DNA from: Intoshia linei | Lineage: Eukaryota; Orthonectida; Rhopaluridae | Length of the DNA: 64,000 nucleotides | Direction of reading: 5' to 3' | Assembly (NCBI GenBank): GCA_001642005.1 | Contig: LWCA01000019.1 | Coordinates: 1 to 64,000, forward strand | Shown here: positions 29,422 through 42,200 of the stretch, in pieces | Layout: each line of letters opens with the position of its first letter | How positions within the stretch are numbered: the stretch's first letter is position 1 | The notes under the pieces: generated by a model | Seen by the model: only the letters and a program-made list of their open reading frames with translations | What the model was told of the DNA's origin: nothing | Database searches by the model: none | Translations under genes and position numbers: made by a program

Positions 29422-32400
29422 ATGGTAAATTAAATTTAACGATAAAAGTAAAAATTTATTTAGAGTAGTTTATTGGGCGTAAATCGAAATATAAATTCAC
29501 GACAATCTTCCAGGACCAAAAAACACTATAGAACAGTATGTAAAGAATCTTTTGTAGACGAGGATTTATTTGGTGACAGAAAATGCAGGAAAAATGATAA
29601 AAGAAAAAAGGAACCGGATACGATTCAATTGATCTCAAAAGACTTGATTAGGACTATTCGGTTTTATATGTCATGGACACTTTTAATTTTATTATTTAGA
29701 ATTAGAAATCGTGATCCAATGGAACATTCCACAGTCTTACCATTGTCGAAAATTGAAAGTGCAAAATTTCTGTCAGATACTCTCAATGAAGAATTGTTTC
29801 AAGATAAAATATCTGCTGCATCAACTAAGGCTAAATTGGAGGTTTATATTTTTAATCAATATCATTATAAAATTTAATTTACAATATATTAATACAATAA
29901 GTTTGGCATATTATATGATACTAAGTTGAAATTTGTTTCAGGTGGAACCATCATGTCACATTACTTTTTACTTTAAAGTGAATTATTCCATCTTAATTTT
30001 TTGTTTGTTAACATTTGTGTAAAAGAATTTTAAAAACAATTTTTTATCCCATTTTTTTAATTTATTAGACGAATGTGTGTATAATATTAAAAATAAAGTA
30101 TAAACAATCCAATCCTAAAAATTGTCATAAATAGCATAAATAATAAAATTATAAAAACCCATTTTATCATTTTCAATGTGATAATATACATTCAGTACCA
30201 ATTTAATAAATAATTAACGGAATCAGCACTTTATAAACATTTCAGGTGAATTTTACCAATATTGCAAATGATTTTAACCCTTTCACTGTCTGTGTATTCT
30301 ATATTCTACACAGAAATTTCACTTCACACGTCTGTGTATTCTATGATATACACAGCATAATTTTGAAAACTTTATTCTTTTATTTTCATACATTTTCATA
30401 TAGGTAATAAAAATAATACAAGTTTAAATTAAAACATAAATTCCAGACGTGTGGTAATAGTACATAAAATTACATCAGACAATGCTAGGGTTAATAAATA
30501 TAAAAATAATAATAACAAAGTTTTATTTTTTTTCGTTTTGTCGTTGTAGTTTAAATTTGAATTTGAGATTGAAAAATTGCGTAGCAATGAAAAAAGTTCC
30601 GAAGGAATGAATTATATAGATTTTCACCCATATTTCTTTATTGGAAATGTGTAAACGTTCAATGCACATTTTTTTTAAATTTTCGGACCGTTAATTATTT
30701 CACATTTTTTGTTGTAATAAAATATTTTGGAAAAAAAATATATGAATACTAAAATGCTTGTTTGACCATGAAGTCGTCACTTATTCGGATTGAAATTTTC
30801 GGTGTGTGTTAAAAGGATACAACTGTACCACATGTAAATTTTTTGAAATTCTAGGGCTGTTTTCATTAAAAAAAGAAGGGTAATTTGGGGTTTTGGCTCC
30901 TGAAGATATTTTTTTTAAATTTAAATTCATGGTAATGTTTATAATTTTAAAATCCGTATTAGTGTATATATTTTTTTAAATTCAGTAACTTGTTTAATTT
31001 TCAAAAAAAAGACAATTGAGGTTTTTGACCCGTAAGATGTGAGTTTGGGAAGTTGAAATTTATCTTATTATCAAACCCGGAAAAAACTGTATTAGAAATG
31101 TGGACTTTATAAAATGCTAAAACTTGTAGATATTGAAATAAACGATAACACACACAGATAAACAAAGCATATTATACTTATGTATAAGTAAGGATTGGTA
31201 ACAACCCTGGTGTGACTTGAGTGAGGGGTGTATAGACATTCATCCATTTATATATGCATTTTATGATTTGAAAAATATTTAGTTATTGAATTTAAATTTA
31301 AATTTAAACTTAAAACTTCATGGACCCCATAAAAAATTTCCTAATTTCTGAAATCATTAAATGAATTAATGATTTGATAATTAATAATTGAAAAAGGCGA
31401 AGAGGTCAATTTCTGAGATAAATTTTTTTGGATTTTACTTAAAAAAATAACTAAACCTTCGATATTCCATTTATAAAATTATAGGACTTTTTGGTTTGAT
31501 GTTTAATTTAATTTTCAAAGTAAACAGTGTTCACCAAACCCTTTGAAAATTGAAAATTAAAAATAATAGAATGCCTTTGAAAGTGTTAATTTTGCCATAT
31601 TTAGGAAGAATCCAATAAACGAAAGATCAAACTCAAATCAATAGATTTCAACCGTGGAAGAATGAAAAAATCTGACAGTAAAGATATTACGTCGATTGAA
31701 AAGCAAGAAATTTTAGACCGTGCCAATGATAAAATAACTGAAAGAGAAGACGAGATAAAAGAACTAAATTCAGTAAAAAATAAATATATAATTCTTTTTT
31801 TATTTTATATTGTATTAATTTTAGTTGATAATTAATGTAAAATGCAATTATATACGCGATAAGCAAATCAAGGAAAAACAAATAATTGAGAAGCATTTAA
31901 AAAATGAAGACAAAAGACTTGATGCTATCGTAGAACAAGATAGAAAACTTAGTTTAGGTATACAATCTGAAATTGATAAAAAAAGAAAAACAGTCAGCAT
32001 AAATGGAGCTGTAGAGCTCTTGGAACAAATCAAAAACAATCAAAAAGTTTATATCGTTTTTTACAATTTGATTTTATATTAGCGCAATTTATTGGAAGTT
32101 GAAATGAAAGAACAAGAAAATGTGAAACTACAAGAGATGCTTGATAAATTATGTGAAGAAGAAATTGAGAAAAATAAAATAAAAGTCGAAAAACAAGTTA
32201 AATTACGAGTAATTTATATTCATTCATATTCTATAATAAAAATTTACAAATGTATGAAATATATCAGATAAGTCATTTCACGAGAATTCTCCATTTGGAA
32301 ATTTTAAAAATATTATAACTACATATGTATTTTAAACATAGGAAGAATTGAACAAAGCAAATGAAAAAATAATAATACGTAAAGCGGTGGATGCTGAACA

Positions 32401-33321
32401 AGAAAAACAGTTAGAAAAGAATGTATTGAAATACCAAAAAGAGAAAGCGGTAATTTATACTCAACTTACTTATCCATACCACTTTGTGTAAAACTATGGA
32501 CACATTATGAAATAAATCTTAGGAAAGAGAAGGCGAATTTGAAGCTGAACAAGAAAGAAAAAAAATTGAAAAAGAAAAAGAAGTATCTAGATTAAGAGCT
32601 CTACAAGAAAGAATGAAAGATGAACACGCTGAAAGAGATTTATTGAGAGCTAAACGTGCACAGGAATTGGGTATTGCTAAATTGATATAAATATAAACTA
32701 ACTCACCCGATTTAATAACATCAATCTTTAAACTTTAACGTACATTTACATTTATTTTAAATATAGCTGAAAGAAAATGGAGAGAAGCTGAAATAATAGC
32801 TGAGAAAAAAATGAAGGAAACTGAAAAAATATTACACATATCTCGAGAAAAACAATTGACGGCAAAACGACACATTCAAGCAGTGGAAGCTCAAAGAGAG
32901 CGTGCTGATTTTGAAAGAATTATTCAGTAATAATAATAATTTCAATAATACATTAATTTATATACTTTTCCGTAGAGTACAACAATCTATTATTCAAAAA
33001 GAAAAATTAGTTAAAGAAGAGCGCAGAAAGAGGGCTGTAAAATATAGTCAAAGTTTACGTGACCAAATACGAGATAAGCATAATGAAGTTTTAAAAGAAC
33101 GCAACAACTTTTTCAAAGAGGGTGATATCATTTCTAAAAATATTGATAGTAAAAATAAAAAACTTCAAGCTGTAAAATTGAAAAAATTGCAAGATCTCAG
33201 GTATAAATTTAGACTAACATTTAAATCATAAAATCAATTTAGAAAAGCTAATATTGATGAAAAATATTTGACTGAAATTGTTCGCAAGATAAATAAAGTC
33301 AAAAATGGAAAAACAAAGTGA
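29422..33321 (+). CDS. CFAP45: CFAP45 (CCDC19), ciliary microtubule inner protein
   Basis: Eleven exons: 29422-29424 (ATG alone), 29464-29660, 29700-29841, 31605-31772, 31825-32046, 32083-32208, 32342-32449, 32523-32670, 32767-32926, 32976-33200 and 33243-33321. They join in phase to 525 aa, against about 550 aa in mammals. CFAP45 lies inside the B-tubule of axonemal doublets and helps adenine-nucleotide-dependent ciliary beating. Recognisable blocks are DEDLFG, DTIQLISKDLIRTIR, KQIIEKHLKNEDKRLDAIVE, EGEFEAEQERKKIEKEKEVS, RLRALQERM, RADFERIIQ and the C-terminal KLKKLQDLRKANIDEKY. The protein is almost entirely basic/acidic coiled coil. Introns 1 and 2 are 39 bp each and intron 5 is 36 bp. Intron 3 (1.76 kb) carries a Helitron-like and a piggyBac element. 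The ATG-only first exon is inferred from frame. Its presence implies that the animal makes motile cilia or flagella. Confidence 0.94.
30278..30490. mobile_element. piggyBac-type MITE with internal rearrangement
   Basis: TTAA (30274-30277) precedes CCCTTTCACTGTCTGTGT, and the right side ends GCTAGGG before TTAA (30491-30494). The interior repeats CTGTGTATTCTA twice, about 50 bp apart. The expected right-end CAGACAGTGAAAGGG is altered to CAGACAATGCTAGGG, so this copy is rearranged. It lies in CFAP45 intron 3. Confidence 0.7.
30690..31194 (-). mobile_element. Helitron-like copy with 5' end
   Basis: On the minus strand it starts TCCTTACTTATACATAAG next to an A. It carries CCGGGTTTGATAATAAG, TGATACGG-type and TGTATCCTTTTAACACAC blocks, then GACGACTTCATGGTCAAAC. 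Sequence from about 29936 onward matches sequence near 49310-49620 beside another 3' terminal fragment. The complete element may therefore be longer (about 29.9-31.2 kb), split by the piggyBac MITE. Confidence 0.6.
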
Positions 33322-33916
33322 ATTGTATAATTAAATATTTTAAAATTTTTGGGTTGGAATTTTTTGAGACCTTTTGGGTCAATTAATAAGATAAATCATC
33401 TATAAATGCAACATGATCTCTAAAATGCTCTTTGTGTTTAAAATGTTTAATATGTATTATAAATTTTGGTAAACTATAAAACTATTTCAAAAGATTTACT
33501 GGGAAGTAGCGCATATGACGAAATGAGAACAATGCGGAAATTCAATGCCTCCACGCCAAGCTAAGACTAATAATTGTTTGTTTTTAATTTTTTCTACTTC
33601 ATTATACAGTAGACGCTTGAAAAGTGATTATTTTTTAGATTCTATCTTACATTTATTTAATATGTATACATGTATGTATACTAGATTGACTGTTATGTAC
33701 TACTTACAAACAGCACCTAGCTCTGCTGAGGGTACATTTTTATTATACCATAGTTAAAGAGACTATTAACTATAATGCCGTTGAGCATTAAATCGGAACT
33801 TACATTTTCCAAATTATTAAAATTTCCAAGTTCAAAAAGGATGAAATTAAAAATGAACGAGATCGACCAAGTAAATTAATTGAAACTAAATTAATATCAA
33901 AGAGTAAACAATTTAA
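33322..33916. other. Convergent intergenic spacer
   Basis: This separates the 3' ends of CFAP45 (plus) and the MINPP1-like locus (minus). It contains a Helitron-like 3' terminal fragment at about 33681-33760 (CTAGATTGACTGTTATGTAC, then TACAAACAGCACCTAGCTCT). No other feature is seen. Confidence 0.5.
33681..33760 (-). mobile_element. Helitron-like 3' terminal fragment
   Basis: In minus orientation it ends with the GTACATAACAGTCAATCTAG terminus next to T. It contains the hairpin and the conserved AGAGCTAGGTGCTGTTTGTA block. The body of the element is missing. Confidence 0.6.
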
Positions 33917-35311
33917 TTATAAATCACATACATCTGAAATATTGCATATTCCATACTTTACAGCAAAGTGATTCTTAATTGTTATGAATCGATCATCATT
34001 CAAATTTGGCCATTTTATACTTTTTTGATTTATTAACAACTTCAAGCGATATGTATCCTTATAATACAAAAAAATTATCACATTTGAATTAAAAGGCAAA
34101 AATTCAGAAATATTAAATTTTCTATCATTTTTCAAAATATTCCAATTTTCAGCAGTAATCTCATTATCCCCGTCAAAATACCCTAAAAATGTTAAAAAAG
34201 GTATCAATGTACTCTCGTTTGTTGAACGCACTGTCAGCAATGAATGACTAAATTTCAATAAACATAGTTAAGTGAATTTAAATATAAATAATTACGATCT
34301 TCCTTGTTTATGCATTTTAATAACTTGTTCCATTCTTTTAAAATAGTCACTTAAAAGAAGACAACAACTTTCATAATTTATTTTATAGGCATTACCAAAC
34401 AGCCAAAACCGCTATATTTCAAATTTAAAAAATACATGCATAATAAAACGAAAAGACTTCTATTTCAAAGTAATATGACAATTTGTTTAAATCTTCTTTA
34501 AATAAAAATTTAGATAACATTAAAGAACCATATTCTGCAATTTCTGTTCCTGCTACTCCAAATATGGCCATAATTTCTTATACAATAACATTTATAATAT
34601 ATCCAACTACTAATTAGTAATTACTAATAACCATTAAAAATTTGAAAATAACTGGGTAGACCCACAGATTGAATAATTTTTTTTTAATAAAATCAAAATG
34701 ACTTCTAGCAAATAATTTTTCTTCAATTGACGCGCATTTCTTGTTCAGTACAAATTTTTGATATTTAAAACAATTCTTGGTAGATCGCAATATATCGTCT
34801 CGATCAGTAAACGTGTAATTGTGTTGGCCGATAAATGCACTATAATATTCTTCACCTGTGTCAATGCACCTTTGCTTAGATGTTGTCATAAATTCGATTT
34901 GACCTATAGGTAAAATAGTTTGCATTTATTTATAAAGTTTACCTGTTATATTTTGATAATTTGGAAATTGCTTTAAATGGTCAATTTTATTAAATATCGA
35001 TGGAAATTATTTTTTTATTGATTTCGCAATTTTTATACTCAATTTTCTACGACAGTTTGTCAATTGTTCGGGTTTAGAGAATAATTCCAAAAGTTTATGG
35101 TCATTTATTGCCACGTACTGTTTTAATTTTTCCAACAAATGATGTGTAGTATTTATTGTACGCGCAGTTGGTTCTCGAATACCATGCCTTTAAAGAATGT
35201 CAATGTAGAGTACGTCCTTTTCATTAATATCTGGCTTAATTTCTTTTATTAATGAGTATCGAGATTTTGCACCGTATTTTCCGATTGGGAATACATTTTT
35301 TTCTAAATTTA
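33917..35311 (-). pseudogene. MINPP1: MINPP1-like multiple inositol polyphosphate phosphatase, probably decayed
   Basis: Several minus-strand segments line up in order with MINPP1, a histidine-acid phosphatase of the ER and secretory pathway that removes phosphates from inositol polyphosphates. Near 35300 the frame reads PIGKYGAKSRYSLIKEIKP and then RHGIREPTAR, the catalytic RHGxRxP. Next come FMTTSKQRCIDTGEEYYSAF (34925 downward), NAYKINYESCCLLLSDYF (about 34360) and FLTFLGYFDGDNEITAENW (about 34200), ending CNISDVCDL and TAA at 33917. Signs of decay are TAA codons in frame directly before RHG and again before FPSIF. The second catalytic motif is HAE in the family; here TNE stands in its place. 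One exon junction could not be joined in phase. No first exon with a signal peptide is found. A 39-bp intron is visible at about 34897-34935. Sequencing error could explain a single stop but hardly all of these. Confidence 0.7.
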
Positions 35312-36377
35312 ATAAAAATAACAAAAGTAAACTAACAAAGCTAACAAAATCAAGGGTCTGTCATTTTTTATTATCGGACTAAACAAATGTAATACAATAA
35401 ATAAATAAATGTACGGTTTTTTCAATTTTTAGCTCTTTTTGTCTAAAACAGGAATGTTAGACACAATCTTCTTGGCGTGCCAAATGTAAAAAAAATATTA
35501 TTACGCAGGCCGAACAAAAAATATATTTTTACTTAAACCATTAATATCCAAGCCTCTTTATAATTGACCTAATCCAATGATTTTTAAAATTTGTGACTGA
35601 AATGCCAATATAAACTATGCTAAATTTTATGTGTTAAAAAATTATAAGTGGTAAACAGAGAATAACTACATGTGTACTACACATTGTGTCATTGGGCATT
35701 GAACGGCAAATAAGTTGTAAAAAAATACTTATAAAGTTAAGATTCCGTTAATTATTGATACATAATTGGTATTTTTAAGTATTATAAATGGGTTAATTAA
35801 ATTAAATTGGTACTGAATATACAGTCAGCTTCAAAATTATGTCAACATAAATTAATTTTAAATTCATTTAAATGAACATAATTTTTATATACATTGCTAA
35901 TTATTTCATACTGTATCACTAGTCAATAAAAATGGACTTTCAAAAATCTTTCTATTTCATATCATTATACATATATGTAGTTTTTTCTTGCCATCATTAT
36001 GTATATTATTTTTTTATTAGTATACATCAGGTACCCGAGATACGGGGTAGCAAAAATAAGGTAATATAATGAATAAATGGATATATTAACTTTGTTTTTT
36101 TAGTGTTTATCTAGCTTGTAGAGCTATATAAAAACCAAATGTTTTGTCAAACCTTTATCCATTCTCGTCCGAGAAAGCACCGCAATTTCGTACAAATAAA
36201 TTAGCATATGAATCATCATCAAATCATATTTATATAAACACTTTGATTCATCTTTACTCATTTTATAATCAGTGTCTTGAATTCAATGAATATTATTCAT
36301 ATATAAAAATATTTCCATTCATTTTCACCTTTTTAAGTGAAATTTTAGATGAAAACGTACCAGGATAATTGCCCAGT

Positions 36378-36518
36378 TTAAATTTTTTTATTCAATAACT
36401 TCGCTTGACAAAAATAGCATTCTTCTGGGTGATACTTTGGTGTAGTCCAAATGCGTGGTATTTCAAACATAAATTTTTCTTTTCTCAATGTCGCACAGCC
36501 ACATAAATTTAGGCGTCC
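36378..36518 (-). pseudogene. Decayed transposon-associated coding fragment
   Basis: A minus-strand frame reads GRLNLCGCATLRKEKFMFEI, PRIWTTPKYHPEECYFCQAK and then a TAA. The IPRIW and ECYFC blocks resemble a repetitive protein family common in invertebrate genomes and probably carried by mobile elements. That is recollection, not a search result. Upstream in the same frame, coding quality is lost. The fragment is isolated. Confidence 0.35.
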
Positions 36519-37726
36519 AAATGTGATCCGTTACATCAATTGAAAAATCACATTTGTAGAAGAATTTGAAATTTTCATTTATTGCATATGATTTTTTGAT
36601 TTAATTAAATAAATGCCACAAACCATGCAGTAGTTTGACAGATATTTTAAACATTCCATTTAACAATAATGATGAAAAATGAAATATAAAAATAAAGATT
36701 AATTTTTTTTAGATAAAAATTATATAAAATTGTTTAATATTAATTTTAGACTAGTTATCTCATGCTAATTTTAATGAAATTTATTTTAAAGTGTAGATAA
36801 AAGGCGATTTTAGCGAAAATGTCTTATTTTATAATTACGTATTATGTATATCGAATAATGTTGAAATAATTGTATTTTGAATTTTAAAATTAATTACTAT
36901 GACAAATATTATTATTTTTTAAAATAAAAAAGAATCAACTTAAAATTTTATCTTAATTTGACGTAAGCCACAAACATGTTTGATATCATTAGAATCGCAA
37001 AGAAAAACTACACCAGACTAAATACATATTAAAAAGAAAGATGTTTCAGTGTTGGCTATAAATATATTTGTGAATATTGCCTATATGAAAAATGATAAAT
37101 GTATAATGACTCATTATTAATGAGTCATTCGATTCGATCGTATTTTTAATATGCATTTGAAATTGTCAAACATAAAAAATAATGAAATAAAGCGTCATAA
37201 GACTTCAATTAAACAATATATGTCAACAAAAAAGAATATACAAAAATACTAAATACTATTTAATTTATATTTTGTTTTAATAATAGAATAAATGTATTTC
37301 GTATGATGACTAGGGCGGTTTTTTTTTAAACCTATAAAATAAAAAAACTAATTTATAAAAAATAAATTCAAAATTTGCATCTGCAGAAATTTGATTTACA
37401 TTGAATATGGGCTAATCATTTTTTCATGTTAATATTATTAATAAAATTAATTACTCTAGTTAGACATCTCACTGAACATAGTATAACGCAAAAATTAAAT
37501 AATATTATTGAATGTCCTTTCTCAAGTATACATTATATAGTGTATTTATTTTTTGTTAATTTGTTTACATATTAAAACATAAATAAACATTTCAGTGTAT
37601 ATGCAATGTTGATATATTCACACAGTTGACACCTTTTATTGTGAATTAGTAGACGAAAAAAGCAATTCTAATACCAGTGCTATGAAAAATAATAAACGGT
37701 ATTGCCGGTTTTATTATCAATCCTTT

Positions 37727-38866
37727 AAAGTAGTGGTTCCAAACTTTGGTTCATTATGTCGCATTACCTTTTAATCAATTACGTTAGGAGGAATTAATTT
37801 ATAAGATTTTCACCCATATCTCTTTATTGAAAATTTGTTGCCTGTTTAAATTGCACATTTTTTTGAAATTAAATAAATATTTACATTTTCATTTAATTTA
37901 ATTTAAAACATTACTTTACAATTTAAAGTTTACATTGTTAACATTTGAAAAATATTGGTTGATAACATATATATAATAACATATAATAACATAATAATGA
38001 TAATGATAACATATAATATCTTAAAAATTATTTTTTACCGGGAATACGTAGATTTCTGAGGTTGAAATTTTGTATTTGTATCAACTGGAATAAACTGTAT
38101 CAAAATAATTTTTTTTTTTAAATTTAGGACCAAGTATTTAAAATTTTTTGATTTACAGATCATATATTAATTATATGACATATAATGTAATAATGTTAAT
38201 AACATAGTTTCATAATAAAAAAAATGAATACTAAAGTGCTTTTTTTACCGTGAAGGCGTCACTTATTCAGATTGAAATTATTTGTGTGTTTTAACAGGAT
38301 ACAACTATTAACTATAATTTTTTTTAAATTCTAGGACAATTTTCACATCTTAAAAAAAGGAAAGTTGTGGTTTTAGTCATGAACTTGCAGTTTTGAGGTT
38401 GCCATTTATTATAATGTTAATGAATTTAAAAAATACCCCAGAATTTGTTTTATAAAATTTTAGGACATGTTTCATTTTTAAAACAATGTGTAATTTGTGG
38501 TTTTGACCATGTAGGTATACGTTTCTGAGGCTGAGATTTACGACAATGTTAATGATTTTAAAATGCGTCCCAGATTGTATGTTTTATTAAATTATTGGGC
38601 TGAATATTATATAATTTATGAATGTTTTTTAAACAAAATTGGAAATTGAGTTTTCGACCCTGAAGGACTCAAAATCAGAAACTGAAATATACATGTACAT
38701 ATAGTAAAAATATAAGAAAAGTATAAACACGCGCTCGGAAAAACTGTATTAAAATTGGGTTTTTTAAATTATATGGCTGTCAATAATGCTTTAAATGTTT
38801 TCAATAAATGGTAACACACACAGACACACATACCATTCAACACATTCAATTTTATGTAAGTAAGGA
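37727..38866 (-). mobile_element. Long Helitron-like copy
   Basis: On the minus strand the 5' end is TCCTTACTTACATAAAATTG next to an A. Repeated units follow, marked by TTGGGTTTTTGA-type cores near 38370, 38500 and 38650 (plus coordinates), about 130-150 bp apart. The left part (37727-37870) shares GATTTTCACCCATAT and GTTCCAAACTT blocks with 30600 and 49310. No 3' hairpin with CTAG is seen, so the left border is approximate. Confidence 0.5.
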
Positions 38867-39293
38867 TAACATTTAAATGTAAAATATAGTATACTATGAA
38901 CATAATCTGACGATCATAATCGTATATACATAATGTATCTTAGTTATGATTATAATCTTATTTTACTAGTATATGAAATTCTCTGGATCTGTGTGTCTGT
39001 CAGTTTGTTACACTCTACTGTAAAATCTAGGAATCTAACAATTTTATAAATCCATACATAGGTTTAATCTTTAACTGCGGCGGTAATAGGCTACATTAAA
39101 ATTTCTTGAAATGACACCTTCATGATCAAAAAAGCGTTTAACCACTTTAAATATAATAGAACTTTGTTACAAGAACGTCCGTATAAATACAATAAACAAA
39201 ATTGTTAAAAAGATTAGTTTGTGATAAACAATATAATAATAACTGTGAGAGGTGGGTAATAATAAAGAATAATGGTAAAATTTTATTTTAAAA

Positions 39294-42200
39294 TTAGAAA
39301 TGAGCATCCAAATTTTGAGCCACTTTTTTACATAGATTACGATGTGATGCGAACAATTCAAATTTTGAATTTATTATTTCCCATTTAACATTATTATATT
39401 CTTGGCTGGGCTAAATCGTGGTTTAAATAATAATTATGCATTTATAAATATATAACTACATATTCTCTCTAGTGTTGCAAATGTTAAAACTTAGAATACG
39501 TCTGTTATGGTAGATAATCAGGTTCAATAAAAAACAAGGCACCACAGAAACCACGGATAATATTAGTAGCGTTGTTAAGAAAATGTTTCATTACTTGCTC
39601 TTCTGTTACTAAAATCAAATTTCCAAACAATTTATAGCGACATAGAGTAGCATTTTCCAACAGAAGATAAATATTTTAAAATATGCAAAACATCATAGTT
39701 GCTTCAAACAAATTCGAAATAAGGATTTTACCATAGTTTAAAAACACCATATTAAAATTAAATTTAGTTACATATTTTACAAGTCAGACGCTTAAAAGGT
39801 TGGGAAACGCTGATTCACAGGATTCTCAAACTAAAACTAGCCAATTGTAGAGACTATGCAATATTTACTTTTTTATAATATAAGTTATAATGTTTATACC
39901 TTCAATATTACTTGAAATTCGTCTAATACATTATCTTCATCGTGGTAGTGATAAGCGGCAGTTTCTATCCATGCATCTAAATATATTAATCGTATATGTA
40001 CGAGATATGACAGCCGCTATATTAGTTATATTAAGTTACATTAAGTGCCGCTCTATAAAATTTATCAATGAATTATCATTATATTTTTTAAAAAATTATT
40101 TTTCTAATTTTATGGGAAAAATTAAAAACTAGGATATTTTATAAAATTTCAATCAAAATTGACCCAAATGTATGGCTTGCTGGAGTCTCAGAGCATGTAT
40201 AAATGTTAAATTATTCTGGTTGTTACACATGTAAAAATATATATTACTATCAGTATTTCTCGGATCATCACTATAACCTCGATAAATCTATAAAATTTTT
40301 TATAGTTATCGGTATAAAAACTTACTTCTTTATTATTTTTAAATAGAGAATTAATTTTTTCATTAAACTTGTCGTCACTGATATATTGAGAATAAATTTC
40401 TCGGATAAATTTATTTTTATTCATTTCAATTATATTTTTGGTGTTTATAAAAAACTAAATATAAATATTATGTATATTGAAAATATGTCTTTTCAATGAT
40501 CAGTGTCATAATTCCCGTATTGTGTAGTTTTTATTAACTACATTATTAGTCGCTTATAATATCAAGTTAAAAAATAAAAAGGACTGAGCCAGAGGTTGGG
40601 AGTGTTTAGTGTTGCAAGACTTCTTCCTTCAAAATAAAATGTAATTAATTGTAGATTGTAGAATATAACATAAAGTTTTCATTTTAAATTATTAAAATTA
40701 TCGGTTTGAGTAGAGCAGAACCTACCTTACACTGAATCCCTCCTGAGGGCCTCGAAAAAAATTTTTAAAATATTAAAAAATGGGAAACTAATTTTACAAT
40801 TTTAGCATTTAAAAAACATTTTGCAATATCAATATATTTGAATCTTATATTAATTAATATTATTATTAATAAAGATTTATAATTATATATATTATATTAA
40901 TCAATAATTATAATTATATTCGTGGAATAATGAATAGACACAATCTATACAAGTGGTTTCAAAATGGGGGGCTTTTAGGGTCTGAGGGGCCGCAGATTTA
41001 AGAAAAATTTTAAAATTAAATTAGAATTGTTAATATTTATTTAATATTTAATTAATATATTCTTGCATTCGGATTAATTTGGTATTCTAACAAATTTAAA
41101 TGTTATTAACCCTTACGAGACAATAAAATGTATATAAAAGAACAATTATAAATTTACAATTGTTTGTATACTAAGGTGTCAACTATATTAAAGAAGGATT
41201 TATAATGAAAATAAAATTAGTAATATTAAAAGATAACATTTTTTAATGGCTGTTATAATAATATAATAAAGATATTTACTATTTTGTACTAATGGATCTT
41301 TTCTAAAAATATTGGTATACGTTAGGGGGGTCGACAATATATTTTTTTGGTAACCACTGATCTATACTACATGTAGTATATTCTTTAAAATAATTGTATT
41401 GAGAAACTTCATTGATTTAGTCAAGTGACAGAAATATTATACTGAAATATCTTTTATAATAGTAAGAAATTTTCAGAAATGCAAATTTTTTAACTAAAAA
41501 CACGTATATGATAGACGGTATATCACGTTAATCGTGTAATTAATGATTAAATCGCGTAATAATGCAATATACTCAAAAAAATGTTCAGCTTTATCCTTAC
41601 TTATATAATATGCTATACAATATTTGTTTGTGTGTGTTACTGTTTATTTCAATAACTACCTTAGAATTTTAGAATTTTATAAAGTCCACATTTCCATTAC
41701 AGTTTTTTTCCGGACGTGTTAGCAAAATAAATTTCAACCTCCCAAACGCACATCTTACTGGTCAAAAAGCTAAATTGTTTTTTTTTGAAAATCAAACGAG
41801 TTCAAAAATTTAAAAAAATATATACTCTGATACGGATTTTAAAATCATAAATATTATCATAAATTTAAATTTAAAAAAAATATATATTCGGGGCCAAAAC
41901 CCAAAATTACCCTTTTTTTAAATGAAAACAGGCCTATAATTTAAAAAATTTACAGATGGTACAGTTGTATCCTATTAACACACACAAAAAATTTCAATCT
42001 GAATAAGTGACGCCTTCACGGTCAAAAAAGCATTACAAAAGCACTAGGTGCTGTTTGTACGTAGTACATAACAGTCAACCTAGTTTAATTTATAATATTA
42101 TCATGATATATTATATTATGATTATATTGAAAAACAACAAAATTATTTAAAATTGCTCGAATGCAGTAATAAATGGTGGATAATACAGTGTTTTCTATTG

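Larger units (their letters stand above)
35312..39293. other. Intergenic repeat-rich DNA
   Basis: No complete gene is found. A decayed hAT MITE lies at about 35450-35580 (GTTAGACACAATCTTCTTGG and a right end near ATAATTGACCTAATC). A short decayed coding fragment lies at 36378-36518. A long Helitron-like copy runs from about 37727 to 38866. A plus-strand open stretch at 36144-36368 has no recognisable similarity. The remainder is AT-rich low-complexity DNA. Confidence 0.45.

Noticed and set aside
36144-36368. 74-codon plus-strand frame beginning SNLYPFSSEKAPQF
   Set aside because: It begins at a non-ATG codon and shows no motif, no splice context and no similarity that I recognise.
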